DNA from: Treponema sp.
GTDB lineage: Bacteria; Spirochaetota; Spirochaetia; Treponematales; Treponemataceae
Direction of reading: 5' to 3'
Length of the DNA: 64,000 nucleotides
NCBI GenBank assembly: GCA_017553635.1
Contig: JAFZKN010000005.1
Span: forward strand, 1-64,000
Shown here: in pieces, positions 51,677 through 61,343 of the stretch
Position numbering within the stretch: position 1 is the stretch's first letter
Layout: each line of letters begins with the position of its first letter
Notes under the pieces: generated by a model
Databases searched by the model: none
What the model saw: only the letters and a program-made list of their open reading frames with translations
Told to the model about the DNA's origin: nothing
Translations under genes and position numbers: made by a program

Positions 51677-53395
51677 CTAAAAAAAAGTAATCTCTCCAGA
51701 TTCGACACCGCCTTCTACACCAAAGTGTCCTATCTGTCCTGCTTCTTCTTTGTGAGCAGCTATCGTAAAGTGCTTAACAAGATCTTTTAGACGGTTATCC
51801 TTAAGTTCCCAATTATTAACTCCGAGAACTTTCATATATTCCGTCTTTTTAGATTCAAGCTTTAAGCTTTCTTCTGCCATTTGAGCCATAATTGTTCTAA
51901 AGCTGGTGTAAATTTCTTCAAATTCATCAAACCTTGTCTGCACGCTTACACACTGCTGTTCAAATCCTGGCGGGAACACACTGAATTGACTTAATATTGC
52001 AGAAAGCCCGTCCTGAACATTTTTGAATTCCGTAAAGAATGTATTTTTTAAAAGACGAATTTTATTCATCTGCTCACTATCAGTTCTGATAGCCATAGTA
52101 AATTGATTAAGCAGGTTTCCGATATTGGAAATAAAAATATTCAGCATATCCTGCATTTCATCAAGAGAATTATTTGCTTCGTTGATGAGGTTATCCATAT
52201 CTGTTACAGAATCTTTTACAGAACTGATTGCAGTATTCTTTGCAACTTCTATCTGCTGAAGAATTCTTACGTGATGAAGTCTGTCAATAATAGGTTTTAA
52301 TGCTTCAAACACAGCATACATCTGATGTGCTTTTTCTGTTATCGAGTTACAATTTCTCTCGAGAGTCTTTTGACTTGCCTGATACAAACCAAACTGAGAA
52401 AGAAGCTCAGAAAAACTTCCGTTAAGTTTTGTCATCTTTGAATAAATATTATCATCGCTGATATTCTGACGATCAAGGAATCTGTTGATGTATGCTATTC
52501 TTTTAGGTTCAACTTTCTGAAGAATATCAAGAACTACAGTCCATTGCGTTTTAAACACATCTGAACTTTTTTTAAGATCCCGACAGATATCTTCAAGAAC
52601 AGAAACAGAAAGCTTTAAAAGCGAAATGTTAAATGTAATATTATCAAGAAGATTTTCATTTACTTCGCCAGAAAGATTTATTTTTCCACATTCATCAAGA
52701 CAAAGATGAATATGTTCGAGTGCCTGCCTTATGATATCCTGCATCTGCAGACCTTCCATGGCTGACTGAATAGGCGGATAAACAGAACTGATTATTTCTT
52801 TGATTTCTTTAAGCGGACCGGAAGCTTTTGTAATGAGAGAAGAAACATCCGAAGCAGATGTAAATCCTGCAGACGAAAGTTCCTTTTGAGAACTCATCAA
52901 AGAATCGAATATTGTTTTAAGCTCTTTAATCTGTTTAAGAAGCTCTCTTTCTTCTTCACGGAGTTTATTCGAATAAATGTTCATGTCAGATGAAAGCTGT
53001 TTAAGACTTTCTGTAATACTGCTGAAAGCCCTTCCCTTTTCACCTGATTTAATGGAAATTACCATCGCATTTAGAGCAATAAGCTCCATTTCTTCGGAAT
53101 TTTCCTTTATTTTACGGACATTTGAATTTACATTTGAAAGTTCAGTAATTTTATCGTTAAGATCTAAGAATAAAGGCTTATATTTCTGGTCATAAGAATC
53201 AAAAAATTCCTTTTCCATGGTCGAAGACTTTTGATTTGCAGTCTCCAGAACAGAAAACATATTCAAAAGCAAATCCATCGAAGAATTCTCTTCTCGATTG
53301 AGCAGTAACGGAAATCTTTCACCAAGATTCATAAAGATTTCTTCCGTCTTTTCACTATAACCTTGTATTTGACTTTGAATTTCCTTTAAATTCAT
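51677..53395 (-). CDS. Cytosolic chemoreceptor-like coiled-coil protein
   Basis: The 572-aa protein has no signal peptide or membrane segment and is nearly all helical. Residues about 95-130 (NSEEMELIALNAMVISIKSGEKGRAFSSITESLKQLS) match the shape of the methyl-accepting protein hairpin tip (IALNAAIEAARAGEXGRGFAVVA) with changed residues. A further motif GLQMQDIIRQALEHIH lies near 225. It could be a soluble receptor or an adaptor that modulates chemotaxis, and it is cotranscribed with cheD. The start ATG lies after a weak GAGGAG-like stretch. Confidence 0.68.
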   Translation of the reverse strand: MNLKEIQSQIQGYSEKTEEIFMNLGERFPLLLNREENSSMDLLLNMFSVLETANQKSSTMEKEFFDSYDQKYKPLFLDLNDKITELSNVNSNVRKIKENSEEMELIALNAMVISIKSGEKGRAFSSITESLKQLSSDMNIYSNKLREEERELLKQIKELKTIFDSLMSSQKELSSAGFTSASDVSSLITKASGPLKEIKEIISSVYPPIQSAMEGLQMQDIIRQALEHIHLCLDECGKINLSGEVNENLLDNITFNISLLKLSVSVLEDICRDLKKSSDVFKTQWTVVLDILQKVEPKRIAYINRFLDRQNISDDNIYSKMTKLNGSFSELLSQFGLYQASQKTLERNCNSITEKAHQMYAVFEALKPIIDRLHHVRILQQIEVAKNTAISSVKDSVTDMDNLINEANNSLDEMQDMLNIFISNIGNLLNQFTMAIRTDSEQMNKIRLLKNTFFTEFKNVQDGLSAILSQFSVFPPGFEQQCVSVQTRFDEFEEIYTSFRTIMAQMAEESLKLESKKTEYMKVLGVNNWELKDNRLKDLVKHFTIAAHKEEAGQIGHFGVEGGVESGEITFF

Positions 53396-53470
53396 AAACT
53401 CCTCGATATTCTCTTAATTTTATTACATAACTGCTTTTTTTTAAAGAAAAAAAGTAATAAAATAGATGAC

Positions 53471-56400
53471 ATGAATTTATATAGTAAAAACCTAAAAACA
53501 ACGCTACTGTTTATAAAAACAGGGCTTTTAGCAGGATTTCTGTTTTTACTTCAACTTTCAGGCTGCAAAGAAGCAATCCCGACTCCGAAGATTCATTTTA
53601 CCGAAAACCCTTCTGAAAAAGTTATTGCAACTCCGGAAATCATAAATGCATCACATGGACAGAAAGGTCAGATTACAATTTCGTGGACTTCTGTAAAAAA
53701 TGCTAAACGCTACAATATTTATAAAGCTGACACCCCTTATTCAAAATATGAACAGATAGCTGAAGCTGACGGTACAAGTACAAACAAGGCAATAAAGGTT
53801 CCTGCAGGTTACAGCGCATATTTTAAGGTTGCCGCAGTAAACGCAGCAGAGGAACAGTCTGATTTGACAATTGCTGCATACGGAACTTCCCTTGCTTCTC
53901 CAGTAATTACTGCAATTACAAATGAAGAAACTTCAACTACAGTTTACTGGTACATGGAAAACCTGAGCATAAAATCTTATCTTTCAAAAGTTCAGTTCAT
54001 GGTTAACTGTTATGACAATATTGGAAACATAAAAGAAACAAAACTTATTTCAAACACAGAAGATACTTTCTGTACTTTTGATAATCTTAACTCAGGAATT
54101 GAATATTCATTCCAGGTCGAATCATATATTCTTGATAATCAGAATGATGTTGAAAAAAGCTTAAAGCTTAATTCCAAGACACTTGTTTCTACAACTCCTA
54201 AAATCGCATCCTTTTCTGCAACGGAAGGAACTGATGCATCTAAAATTATCCTTAACATAACACTTCCGCAGATTGGGAAAATATTAAAAAAGTCATCCTC
54301 AAACGGTTCTACCGGACAGGATGAATACGAAGACAAACCTCTGTTTTTTACAATTCAGCGTTATGACGAAATTATTTCAGATTTCGTAACTGTCGTTCCA
54401 TACCTTGCCTTTAACGGAACTACAACTCAAATTACAAGTGATCAGGGAAAAACATATACAGAAGGAGATCACATTCAATGGTCTGACACTTCAATTGAAC
54501 GGGGAGTAAAATATACTTACAGAGTTCTTTCGTTTATAGATGACTATTTTGAAAATCCGACAAAAAGATTTTATATAACACACTCTCCTGACAAAGCAAA
54601 TAAAAGCACAGGCTGGGCAGCAGCAATTCCTGCAATTTCCACTTCAGAACTCATATACAGTACAGACGAAGACGAAAACGGAAATCCTTATAAATCCTCT
54701 GCAACATGTACAATCAATACAAGCTGGAATAGTTTTGAAAAAGAGGAAGACTATGTTTTTCTTCTTCTTCAGAATAGGCGTCGCCTCAAATCTGATAACG
54801 GAGGGTTTGAAGATTCTGCCGGAACAAACAGTTTTATCCGAGGTCCATTAAGTTATTATTTTTCAAGCATTAGCCAGCTAAATTCTTTTCCTTTGTCATT
54901 TCAACTTCTTCCTAAAGAAAATGATCAGACAAATATAAATGTTCGCGGTTATTATTCATATTCAATCTGTATTCTCCCAAAAGCAGAATCTCTCAGATAT
55001 GCAGATCCAAATACAAATGTTAATGAGATTTTAAACTCTCTCTTAACAATCAAACAGGATGCAAGTACAAAGCTTATTACAGACGGAAATATTCCCGAAC
55101 CGCAGATTGAAGTAAAAGACGGTTTCCTAAATAAAAATGAAATTACGTTTACTGCAGAAGCAGATACTACATATAATTTAATCAGACAGACAATAAATTC
55201 TAATGATGAAATAACAGAAACCTCTGATCCGATTCCATTAATCGTTAAATCAGGAAACAATTATGTTAATGCCACAGGAGTAACAAATAAACAAGGTTCA
55301 TCAGATGTAAAATTATTTACAGACAGCAATCTTGAAAGTGGAAAAGGTTATCGCTATACAGTTTATGCTTCAAATTCTTCACTTTCTGACATTCCGTCTT
55401 CAACAAAGAGTGGCTTTACGCTGGGAACTCCGACTTTAATTTTTGATCATGAAAAACTTGATTACAATACTATCACCGTAAGATGGAATTCTGTTCAGCA
55501 TGAATCAGAAAAAAGAGAAATTGAAAGTGGTATAAGAAATTCATCACATGATATAAAATATACAATTATTCATAATGGGAAATCATATGTATTCAGTCAA
55601 TCAGAAATTGATTTTAAATGTGATTCAACAGAGAGCAAAGTTTATACAGAATCTACTGATGCTTATGAATTGCTTTGCAATAATTCAAAAGAATTCATTT
55701 TAAAAATAAAAAAGGATCTTGAAAACTTTAATTACACAGGAACAAAACCTTCAATTTCCTGTCTCAATGCAGGAACTGACATGGATGTCATAATTAAAGC
55801 AACTAATGACATAACACAGAATATCTCTTCAAACTTCACAGAATCATCAACATATGCATCAATTCTTGGACCTGCAAAAACAAACATCTTTACTTCAAAA
55901 GCAGAGAGTGTCACTACAATTACAGTTAAATGGAATAAAATTCCTGGCGTAACACTTTATGCAGTAAGAAGAATCTGTCCTGCAATGAACGAAGATGATA
56001 CAGAAAAAACTGACATACTATATGTTACAGATTCAGGGCTCGTTTCTACTTCAAGCGGAACAGTTTCCGAATCACGAACCGTCGCAACAGTAACATCCAG
56101 TCAGATTATTCTTACAGACCAGCAGTGTACTGCAGACAATCCTCAAAACTCATACGAAACAAATCAGGAAAAAATCCAATTTGGGCTGGAATATGCATAC
56201 ACAGTTTTCCCTGTTAAATCAAAAGGTGAAAACCCTTTCGAAGATTTTGATATTAATTATACCGATGATAAAAATCCTTTGATAACACAAACAGGATACA
56301 CTCCTGGTTATGGAATCAATGTTAAAGCTTCTAAAGCAGATTATCCTGACAGAATAAGGCTTTCATGGGATAAACCAAACTCTTATGCAGGATTTTACCC

Positions 56401-57856
56401 GACAATCTGGTTCAGGCAGGAAGAAACTGATACATGGAAAAAACCATCCAAACAACAGGAAGGAACTACGGATACTATTGTCTATCTTCCTAAAGAACTT
56501 CGTAACAAAAAAGTTGAATTCTTTATAACATACGAATCAACTGAAGATATTGTTTTTGCAGAAACATATTTTACTTATCTTAAAAATAAAAAAGATTCTG
56601 ATAATGAGCCGTATAATGTAGGATACGAATTTACAATTTCTTCTTTTGATGCAGTTAAACCGGTTTTCGGAAACGAAACCTTTGAAGAGACACTTACATG
56701 GGCTGCTCAGACAGATTTAAATGAACCTAGAAAGAAACGGGTTGGAGACGGAATAACCGGAGACTGCTACGAACTTTACATACTTAACAAAAACTGTTCT
56801 GCAGACTGGATTAAAATTGCAACTCTAGCCAAAGACGGAAACATTTCTCCGATTGAACAGCCTTGGTTTGATGCAGAATTTATTCCGATTGCAAAATCAG
56901 GCCTTAAAATTCTTGCAAAAAATTCTGGAGCAGCTTTTGAAAAAACAAAGAGACTTACAAGAGACGGTTCTCAAATAGATGGCATTAAAGGTGTTCACGA
57001 TGGAATTCTAAAAGTTCAGCGTGACTACAAGCATTATTACAAACTTGTTGCAAAACGAAAGAATTCTTATGATGATATAATTGAAACATCTCTAGGAAAC
57101 TTTACAGATACAACATCAGCAGATGAAGGCTCGCAAACAGAAATTTATACATACAGAAAAATTTCTGATGATGAATTTGTAAAAGGAATTACTCTCATAG
57201 TTGCTGATGCAATCTGGCAAGCTGGAATAAACACTGGCGGAACAAGAGAAGTTTCGGGACTTGATATAACTGACTCGAACGGAAATCAGATAAACGGAAA
57301 ATTCCATCTTGAACATCCGGGCGGAACAACTAAAATCAAATGGGGTACCTCGGGAAAAGATTATATACATATTTTCTCCGGAGGAACTCCTGGAAACGAC
57401 AACATAAGCCTTGCAAGCGGATGGAGAATCAGAATGGACAACAAAGAGGGTTCTTCATGTGCAACATACAGCTATCTTGCAAAGCTTCCATGGAATATGA
57501 TAGTTGTTTCGCATGAAACAGGCCTTGCAAGTTATCAGGGATACATCTTCCTTACTTGCGGCGACGGTTCTGATTTTGATGTTTTGAAAACCTATGTCAA
57601 AAATCAAAAGTGGAATCTTTCAATTCAATATTCTCACTTACAGACAGAACCTGATAATTCTCAAAAAATTATCATTACTTCAAGAAGTGATACAACATTC
57701 AACTCGAACTACGACAATAATTATACTGTCCAGAATAATCAGGCGGAGTTTTATAAATGGCTCCCTTATGAATTTGGTGAAAGTCATAAATCATCAGAGA
57801 CAGAGTTTGATTCAAGTCTTCCGCAATATCAGAACACATGGTGGGAGGTAAGATAA
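53471..57856 (+). CDS. Large fibronectin type III repeat lipoprotein
   Basis: The 1461-aa product has a lipoprotein signal with lipobox QLSGC (Cys 32). Repeated FnIII-like units can be seen from WTSVKNAKRYNIYKADTPYSKYEQI onward, with recurring W.....A..Y.I.R and G..Y.Y.V patterns (for example ERGVKYTYRVLSFID, WNKIPGVTLYAVRR). The last ~250 residues differ and may be a surface binding domain. It is probably a surface-exposed adhesin or glycan-binding protein. TAAAAT lies 7 nt before the ATG, leaderless. Its stop overlaps the next start as TAATG. Confidence 0.8.
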   Translation: MNLYSKNLKTTLLFIKTGLLAGFLFLLQLSGCKEAIPTPKIHFTENPSEKVIATPEIINASHGQKGQITISWTSVKNAKRYNIYKADTPYSKYEQIAEADGTSTNKAIKVPAGYSAYFKVAAVNAAEEQSDLTIAAYGTSLASPVITAITNEETSTTVYWYMENLSIKSYLSKVQFMVNCYDNIGNIKETKLISNTEDTFCTFDNLNSGIEYSFQVESYILDNQNDVEKSLKLNSKTLVSTTPKIASFSATEGTDASKIILNITLPQIGKILKKSSSNGSTGQDEYEDKPLFFTIQRYDEIISDFVTVVPYLAFNGTTTQITSDQGKTYTEGDHIQWSDTSIERGVKYTYRVLSFIDDYFENPTKRFYITHSPDKANKSTGWAAAIPAISTSELIYSTDEDENGNPYKSSATCTINTSWNSFEKEEDYVFLLLQNRRRLKSDNGGFEDSAGTNSFIRGPLSYYFSSISQLNSFPLSFQLLPKENDQTNINVRGYYSYSICILPKAESLRYADPNTNVNEILNSLLTIKQDASTKLITDGNIPEPQIEVKDGFLNKNEITFTAEADTTYNLIRQTINSNDEITETSDPIPLIVKSGNNYVNATGVTNKQGSSDVKLFTDSNLESGKGYRYTVYASNSSLSDIPSSTKSGFTLGTPTLIFDHEKLDYNTITVRWNSVQHESEKREIESGIRNSSHDIKYTIIHNGKSYVFSQSEIDFKCDSTESKVYTESTDAYELLCNNSKEFILKIKKDLENFNYTGTKPSISCLNAGTDMDVIIKATNDITQNISSNFTESSTYASILGPAKTNIFTSKAESVTTITVKWNKIPGVTLYAVRRICPAMNEDDTEKTDILYVTDSGLVSTSSGTVSESRTVATVTSSQIILTDQQCTADNPQNSYETNQEKIQFGLEYAYTVFPVKSKGENPFEDFDINYTDDKNPLITQTGYTPGYGINVKASKADYPDRIRLSWDKPNSYAGFYPTIWFRQEETDTWKKPSKQQEGTTDTIVYLPKELRNKKVEFFITYESTEDIVFAETYFTYLKNKKDSDNEPYNVGYEFTISSFDAVKPVFGNETFEETLTWAAQTDLNEPRKKRVGDGITGDCYELYILNKNCSADWIKIATLAKDGNISPIEQPWFDAEFIPIAKSGLKILAKNSGAAFEKTKRLTRDGSQIDGIKGVHDGILKVQRDYKHYYKLVAKRKNSYDDIIETSLGNFTDTTSADEGSQTEIYTYRKISDDEFVKGITLIVADAIWQAGINTGGTREVSGLDITDSNGNQINGKFHLEHPGGTTKIKWGTSGKDYIHIFSGGTPGNDNISLASGWRIRMDNKEGSSCATYSYLAKLPWNMIVVSHETGLASYQGYIFLTCGDGSDFDVLKTYVKNQKWNLSIQYSHLQTEPDNSQKIIITSRSDTTFNSNYDNNYTVQNNQAEFYKWLPYEFGESHKSSETEFDSSLPQYQNTWWEVR

Positions 57857-60117
57857 TGAAAAGAATTATAAAAAAAGCTTTGGTAAGAAATTTATTTATT
57901 TTAAGTTCAGCTTCTATCATTATATTTACCTCATGTGCTGCATGGTTTGAAAAGAAGGTTGATTTTGACCTGTCAAAAAAGCCTGCTGATCTTTCAGAAC
58001 TTGTCGTACCGGACGAAAAAATTTTACAGCTAAAAGCACCTGAACAGATTTTCGTTTCACAGTCAGATTCAAATTCTTCAATAAATGTTGCATGGGAACC
58101 TGTAAATCATGCTGTCTCATATTACCTTGAACGTGCTGTTTCAAAAACAAAAGACAGCAATGGTAATTTTATTCTTCCTAAAGAAGAAGATTTCGAAGCC
58201 GTACCTCTTTCAACAATCTATGGAACATCATACACAGATACGATTCTTGCAAATCCGTCTTACCTCAATGAAGAATATGATTATGCATTCTTCTACAGAG
58301 TTGCAGCAGAAAACCCAAGATTAAACTGTGAAATGAGTGCATTTACAGTTTCAGAAGCAGCAATTCTTCTTGCCCCTCCAAAAAATGTTAAAGCAACAGC
58401 CGGAGAATTTTCTGACAGAATTAATTTACGATGGGACAAAGTATTAAATGCAAAGTCCTATGATATCTACAGAAGCCCTGTTTCTGACGGAAGCTCTGCA
58501 GTTAAAATTTCTAATATTCCTGCCAATATAAACTGGTATACAAATATGATTCCAGAAAGTGATCAGGGAAATTTATTTTACTATTATATAATTACAAAAA
58601 CTTCCACAGGTGCCAGTGTTCAAAGTCCGATTGCCTTTGGATTTGCAAAAAAAGCAGGTGCACCTGTAAAAGTTACAAATGTAAGAGTTACAGATGGACG
58701 TGGAACTACTACAAATAAAATTACAATTTCATGGGATGCATCAAGCGGATTGAATTATGAAGTAAAAAGATTTACTTCAAAAGACTCTACTTTTACAACT
58801 GTTGCAACCATTCAAGATGGAGGAGGCTCTTCCTGTGAAGATACAAAAAATCTAAAACCAGGAATTTTCTATTACTATCAGGTTCTGGCCTTTACAGGCT
58901 CGGACGACAACATTGTCCTTGGTCCTCTTTCAGATTCAAGCCCTGACTTTGGCGCTGATGCAGCAGAAGGTTTTATTCTCAGCCCTCCTACTGACATCAG
59001 TATTTCTAAAAATCCTTTAGATCCAAGCTACTGCTCGATAAAATTTCTGGCACCACCGGGATCCGCTTACTGTACTTATAATTCAGATGTTACAAAAGCT
59101 AAAAATGATTACATCGATTTTTCATATATAATTCAGTACAGCAATACGGAAAATGGAACTTATGAAACTATTGCCACCGTTAAGGAGAGTACTCTTGCTC
59201 ATTCGGATGACGGCTATCTTGAAATTCCAAGCTGTGCAACAAAAAGCTTTTACAGAATTATTTCTAAGAACAACGGAAACAATGCTTTATCAAATCCAAG
59301 TTCAGTATGTGCTCCGGCTCCTTTTGCAGCAAGAAACATTTCTGCATCAAAAGCTCTCTATATTTCTAATTCAATAGCCAATGCAAACGGAGTCTTCCCT
59401 GTTAAGCTTACATGGGATCCACCTCTTGCAGACTCAACATCCTCAGACACAGAAATTATAGGCGGCTATCATATTTACCGTTCAACAATGCCCGACAGCG
59501 GATTTAAAAAGATTACAGAAATTCCTGTAACTACAACCTCTTATATTGATAACTGCGAAACATTTAAATCAGGAATTTATTATTACTACAAAGTTCTCTC
59601 GTTAAACAGTTTTGGACAGGGTGCAAATTATTCAGAAGCAGTAATTGGTTACGGAGCTTTAACATCAGATCAATATATGCGTGAATATAATAAAACTGTC
59701 ATTGCTTCTCAGAAAAAACTTAAACTGATGCATAAGCCTACTGATATGGGAAAACTTGGAAGTGAAACAGCTCACGGTGCAATCTGCGGAACTCTTGATT
59801 ATGATGCAAGCATTGACGGCCTTGGTGCAAGGATTCTGATGCACTATACTGATTACGCCGAGTTCTATGCAAACGGAAATTCAAATAACGGATACTATTT
59901 CTTCCTTAATGGAGATACAAATACAAAAGCCTCAATGGATGCCAGCGGCAAAATGGATGGAACGGTAACATGTATCGGAATGTATCCCGGATCTGTAAAA
60001 TATGACAACCTTCAGATTAAAGGTGGCGGAGCTGCAGGCGGATATTATGTAATAACCCGCCAAGGCTTCCCTGGAGAGGAAAAAGTTGACTGGAAAGTAG
60101 GAGAAGAAGGAAAATGA
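57856..60117 (+). CDS. Fibronectin type III repeat lipoprotein
   Basis: The 753-aa product has a lipoprotein signal ending FTSC. At least five FnIII-like units follow (VAWEPVNHAVSYYLERAV; LRWDKVLNAKSYDIYRS; ISWDASSGLNYEVKRF; GTYETIATVKESTL; LTWDPPLADSTSSDTEIIGGYHIYRS), with a C-terminal domain of about 130 residues resembling that of the preceding protein. GGAGG 7 nt before the ATG sets the start. It is the second gene of the surface operon and probably works with its larger neighbour at the cell surface. Confidence 0.8.
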   Translation: MKRIIKKALVRNLFILSSASIIIFTSCAAWFEKKVDFDLSKKPADLSELVVPDEKILQLKAPEQIFVSQSDSNSSINVAWEPVNHAVSYYLERAVSKTKDSNGNFILPKEEDFEAVPLSTIYGTSYTDTILANPSYLNEEYDYAFFYRVAAENPRLNCEMSAFTVSEAAILLAPPKNVKATAGEFSDRINLRWDKVLNAKSYDIYRSPVSDGSSAVKISNIPANINWYTNMIPESDQGNLFYYYIITKTSTGASVQSPIAFGFAKKAGAPVKVTNVRVTDGRGTTTNKITISWDASSGLNYEVKRFTSKDSTFTTVATIQDGGGSSCEDTKNLKPGIFYYYQVLAFTGSDDNIVLGPLSDSSPDFGADAAEGFILSPPTDISISKNPLDPSYCSIKFLAPPGSAYCTYNSDVTKAKNDYIDFSYIIQYSNTENGTYETIATVKESTLAHSDDGYLEIPSCATKSFYRIISKNNGNNALSNPSSVCAPAPFAARNISASKALYISNSIANANGVFPVKLTWDPPLADSTSSDTEIIGGYHIYRSTMPDSGFKKITEIPVTTTSYIDNCETFKSGIYYYYKVLSLNSFGQGANYSEAVIGYGALTSDQYMREYNKTVIASQKKLKLMHKPTDMGKLGSETAHGAICGTLDYDASIDGLGARILMHYTDYAEFYANGNSNNGYYFFLNGDTNTKASMDASGKMDGTVTCIGMYPGSVKYDNLQIKGGGAAGGYYVITRQGFPGEEKVDWKVGEEGK

Positions 60118-60452
60118 AAAAATTAAAAACTTTATTTATAACAGCATTTTTAACTTTATTTTTTGCAGGATGCTATTCGCCAAATCCTTTGTATGGGAAA
60201 TGGTCAGACAATTATGGCTCTACAATCAATTTTTTCCCCGACAATACCTACAGTGCAAGTATTGTAAATTCTGCGGGGACTACAGAAACCTACGAGGGAG
60301 ACTTTAACGTAATAGAAAATGTAATTTCATTTTCCACAGAAACTGATCTTATATTAACTGAATGGGATATAAGAGGATCTATCCTTTATATTACATGGTC
60401 GGACAGCAATAGAGTAACAGTTCAACTGTCTTTGTATCATGTTTCAAAATAG
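60114..60452 (+). CDS. Small lipocalin-like lipoprotein
   Basis: The 112-aa product has a signal with lipobox FFAGC. The mature part (GKWSDNYGSTINFFPDNTYSASI ... GDFNVIENVISFST ... LYITWSDSNRV) repeats the strand pattern of small lipocalin-like domains of the DUF5640 kind. Its ATG overlaps the previous stop as ATGA, so it is coupled to the FnIII gene. The function is unknown. Confidence 0.72.
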   Translation: MKKLKTLFITAFLTLFFAGCYSPNPLYGKWSDNYGSTINFFPDNTYSASIVNSAGTTETYEGDFNVIENVISFSTETDLILTEWDIRGSILYITWSDSNRVTVQLSLYHVSK

Positions 60453-60461
60453 GAATATATA

Positions 60462-61343
60462 ATGAAGAAATTTTTAATCAGATTTTTGTTATGTCTTGCT
60501 CCTTTTTTAACTTTTGCTCAGGAAGAAAAACTTATAAAACCGCAAAAGCCTTTTGATCCAAATGCTGCTTATGTTGTCCATGGCGGCGGATTTTCATGGA
60601 CTCGCCTGACAAGAATTCAGCTTCAAAACAACAGAAGTAATTTTGTATGGCAAGATGACATGTTTGGAGTTTACTATTCTATCCAGACAGGAAATCTTCC
60701 TGTTAACTTTCTCGGAAAAATTACTTTGTACTATCCTTACCATTATGAATTTAATAAAGTTGAACAGATTCCAAAACAGACAATTCTTTATGCCGGAGAT
60801 TTAGACATTGGACCTGTATGGACTTTCCCTCTCTGGGAAATATGCAGAGTAAATTTAAGCCCGGTAATTCACTACCGGTATCAGTTATCTGACAAATATC
60901 ATCACAACGATTTAGGAATCGGTGCACTTGTAGTAACAGAGTTTCCAATTTCAAAACGATTTACCGTTTTACTTAATACAGAATTCAGTTATGACTGTGG
61001 AAACCTTGGTTCAAACCGGCAGATACAGAACTTTGATCACGTATGGGCTTACACAGTTGACTTAGGACTAAAATATACAAAACGGCATCAAAATTCTTTT
61101 TATTACATAAAACGAAAAGAAGAACGCGAAGCTTTAAAACCGGTTAAAGAAGCAAAAAAAGCTGAACGTCTTGAAAAGAAAGAAGAAAGAAAACAGATTA
61201 AGGCCACAAAAAAAGAAGAAAAGATGCAGGAATTAGACGAGTATAAAAAAGACCTCAAAGAATACAAACAGAAGAAAAAACAGCGTGCACAGGAAAAAAG
61301 AGAAAGAAAACAGGCAGAAAAAAATCATGATCAGCCGATATAG
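60462..61343 (+). CDS. Outer-membrane barrel protein with a charged coiled-coil tail
   Basis: The 293-aa product has a signal peptide (MKKFLIRFLLCLAPFLTFA). Residues about 40-205 alternate as in beta-barrels (FSWTRLTRIQLQ, GVYYSIQTG, VNLSPVIHYRYQL, FTVLLNTEFSYD). Residues about 215-293 are almost purely Lys, Glu, Arg and Gln (KEEREALKPVKEAKKAERLEKK and on), a long helical tail. The tail presumably lies in the periplasm and might contact peptidoglycan. AGGA precedes the ATG. It is the last gene of the operon, and its end overlaps the convergent kinase by 13 bases. Confidence 0.72.
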   Translation: MKKFLIRFLLCLAPFLTFAQEEKLIKPQKPFDPNAAYVVHGGGFSWTRLTRIQLQNNRSNFVWQDDMFGVYYSIQTGNLPVNFLGKITLYYPYHYEFNKVEQIPKQTILYAGDLDIGPVWTFPLWEICRVNLSPVIHYRYQLSDKYHHNDLGIGALVVTEFPISKRFTVLLNTEFSYDCGNLGSNRQIQNFDHVWAYTVDLGLKYTKRHQNSFYYIKRKEEREALKPVKEAKKAERLEKKEERKQIKATKKEEKMQELDEYKKDLKEYKQKKKQRAQEKRERKQAEKNHDQPI

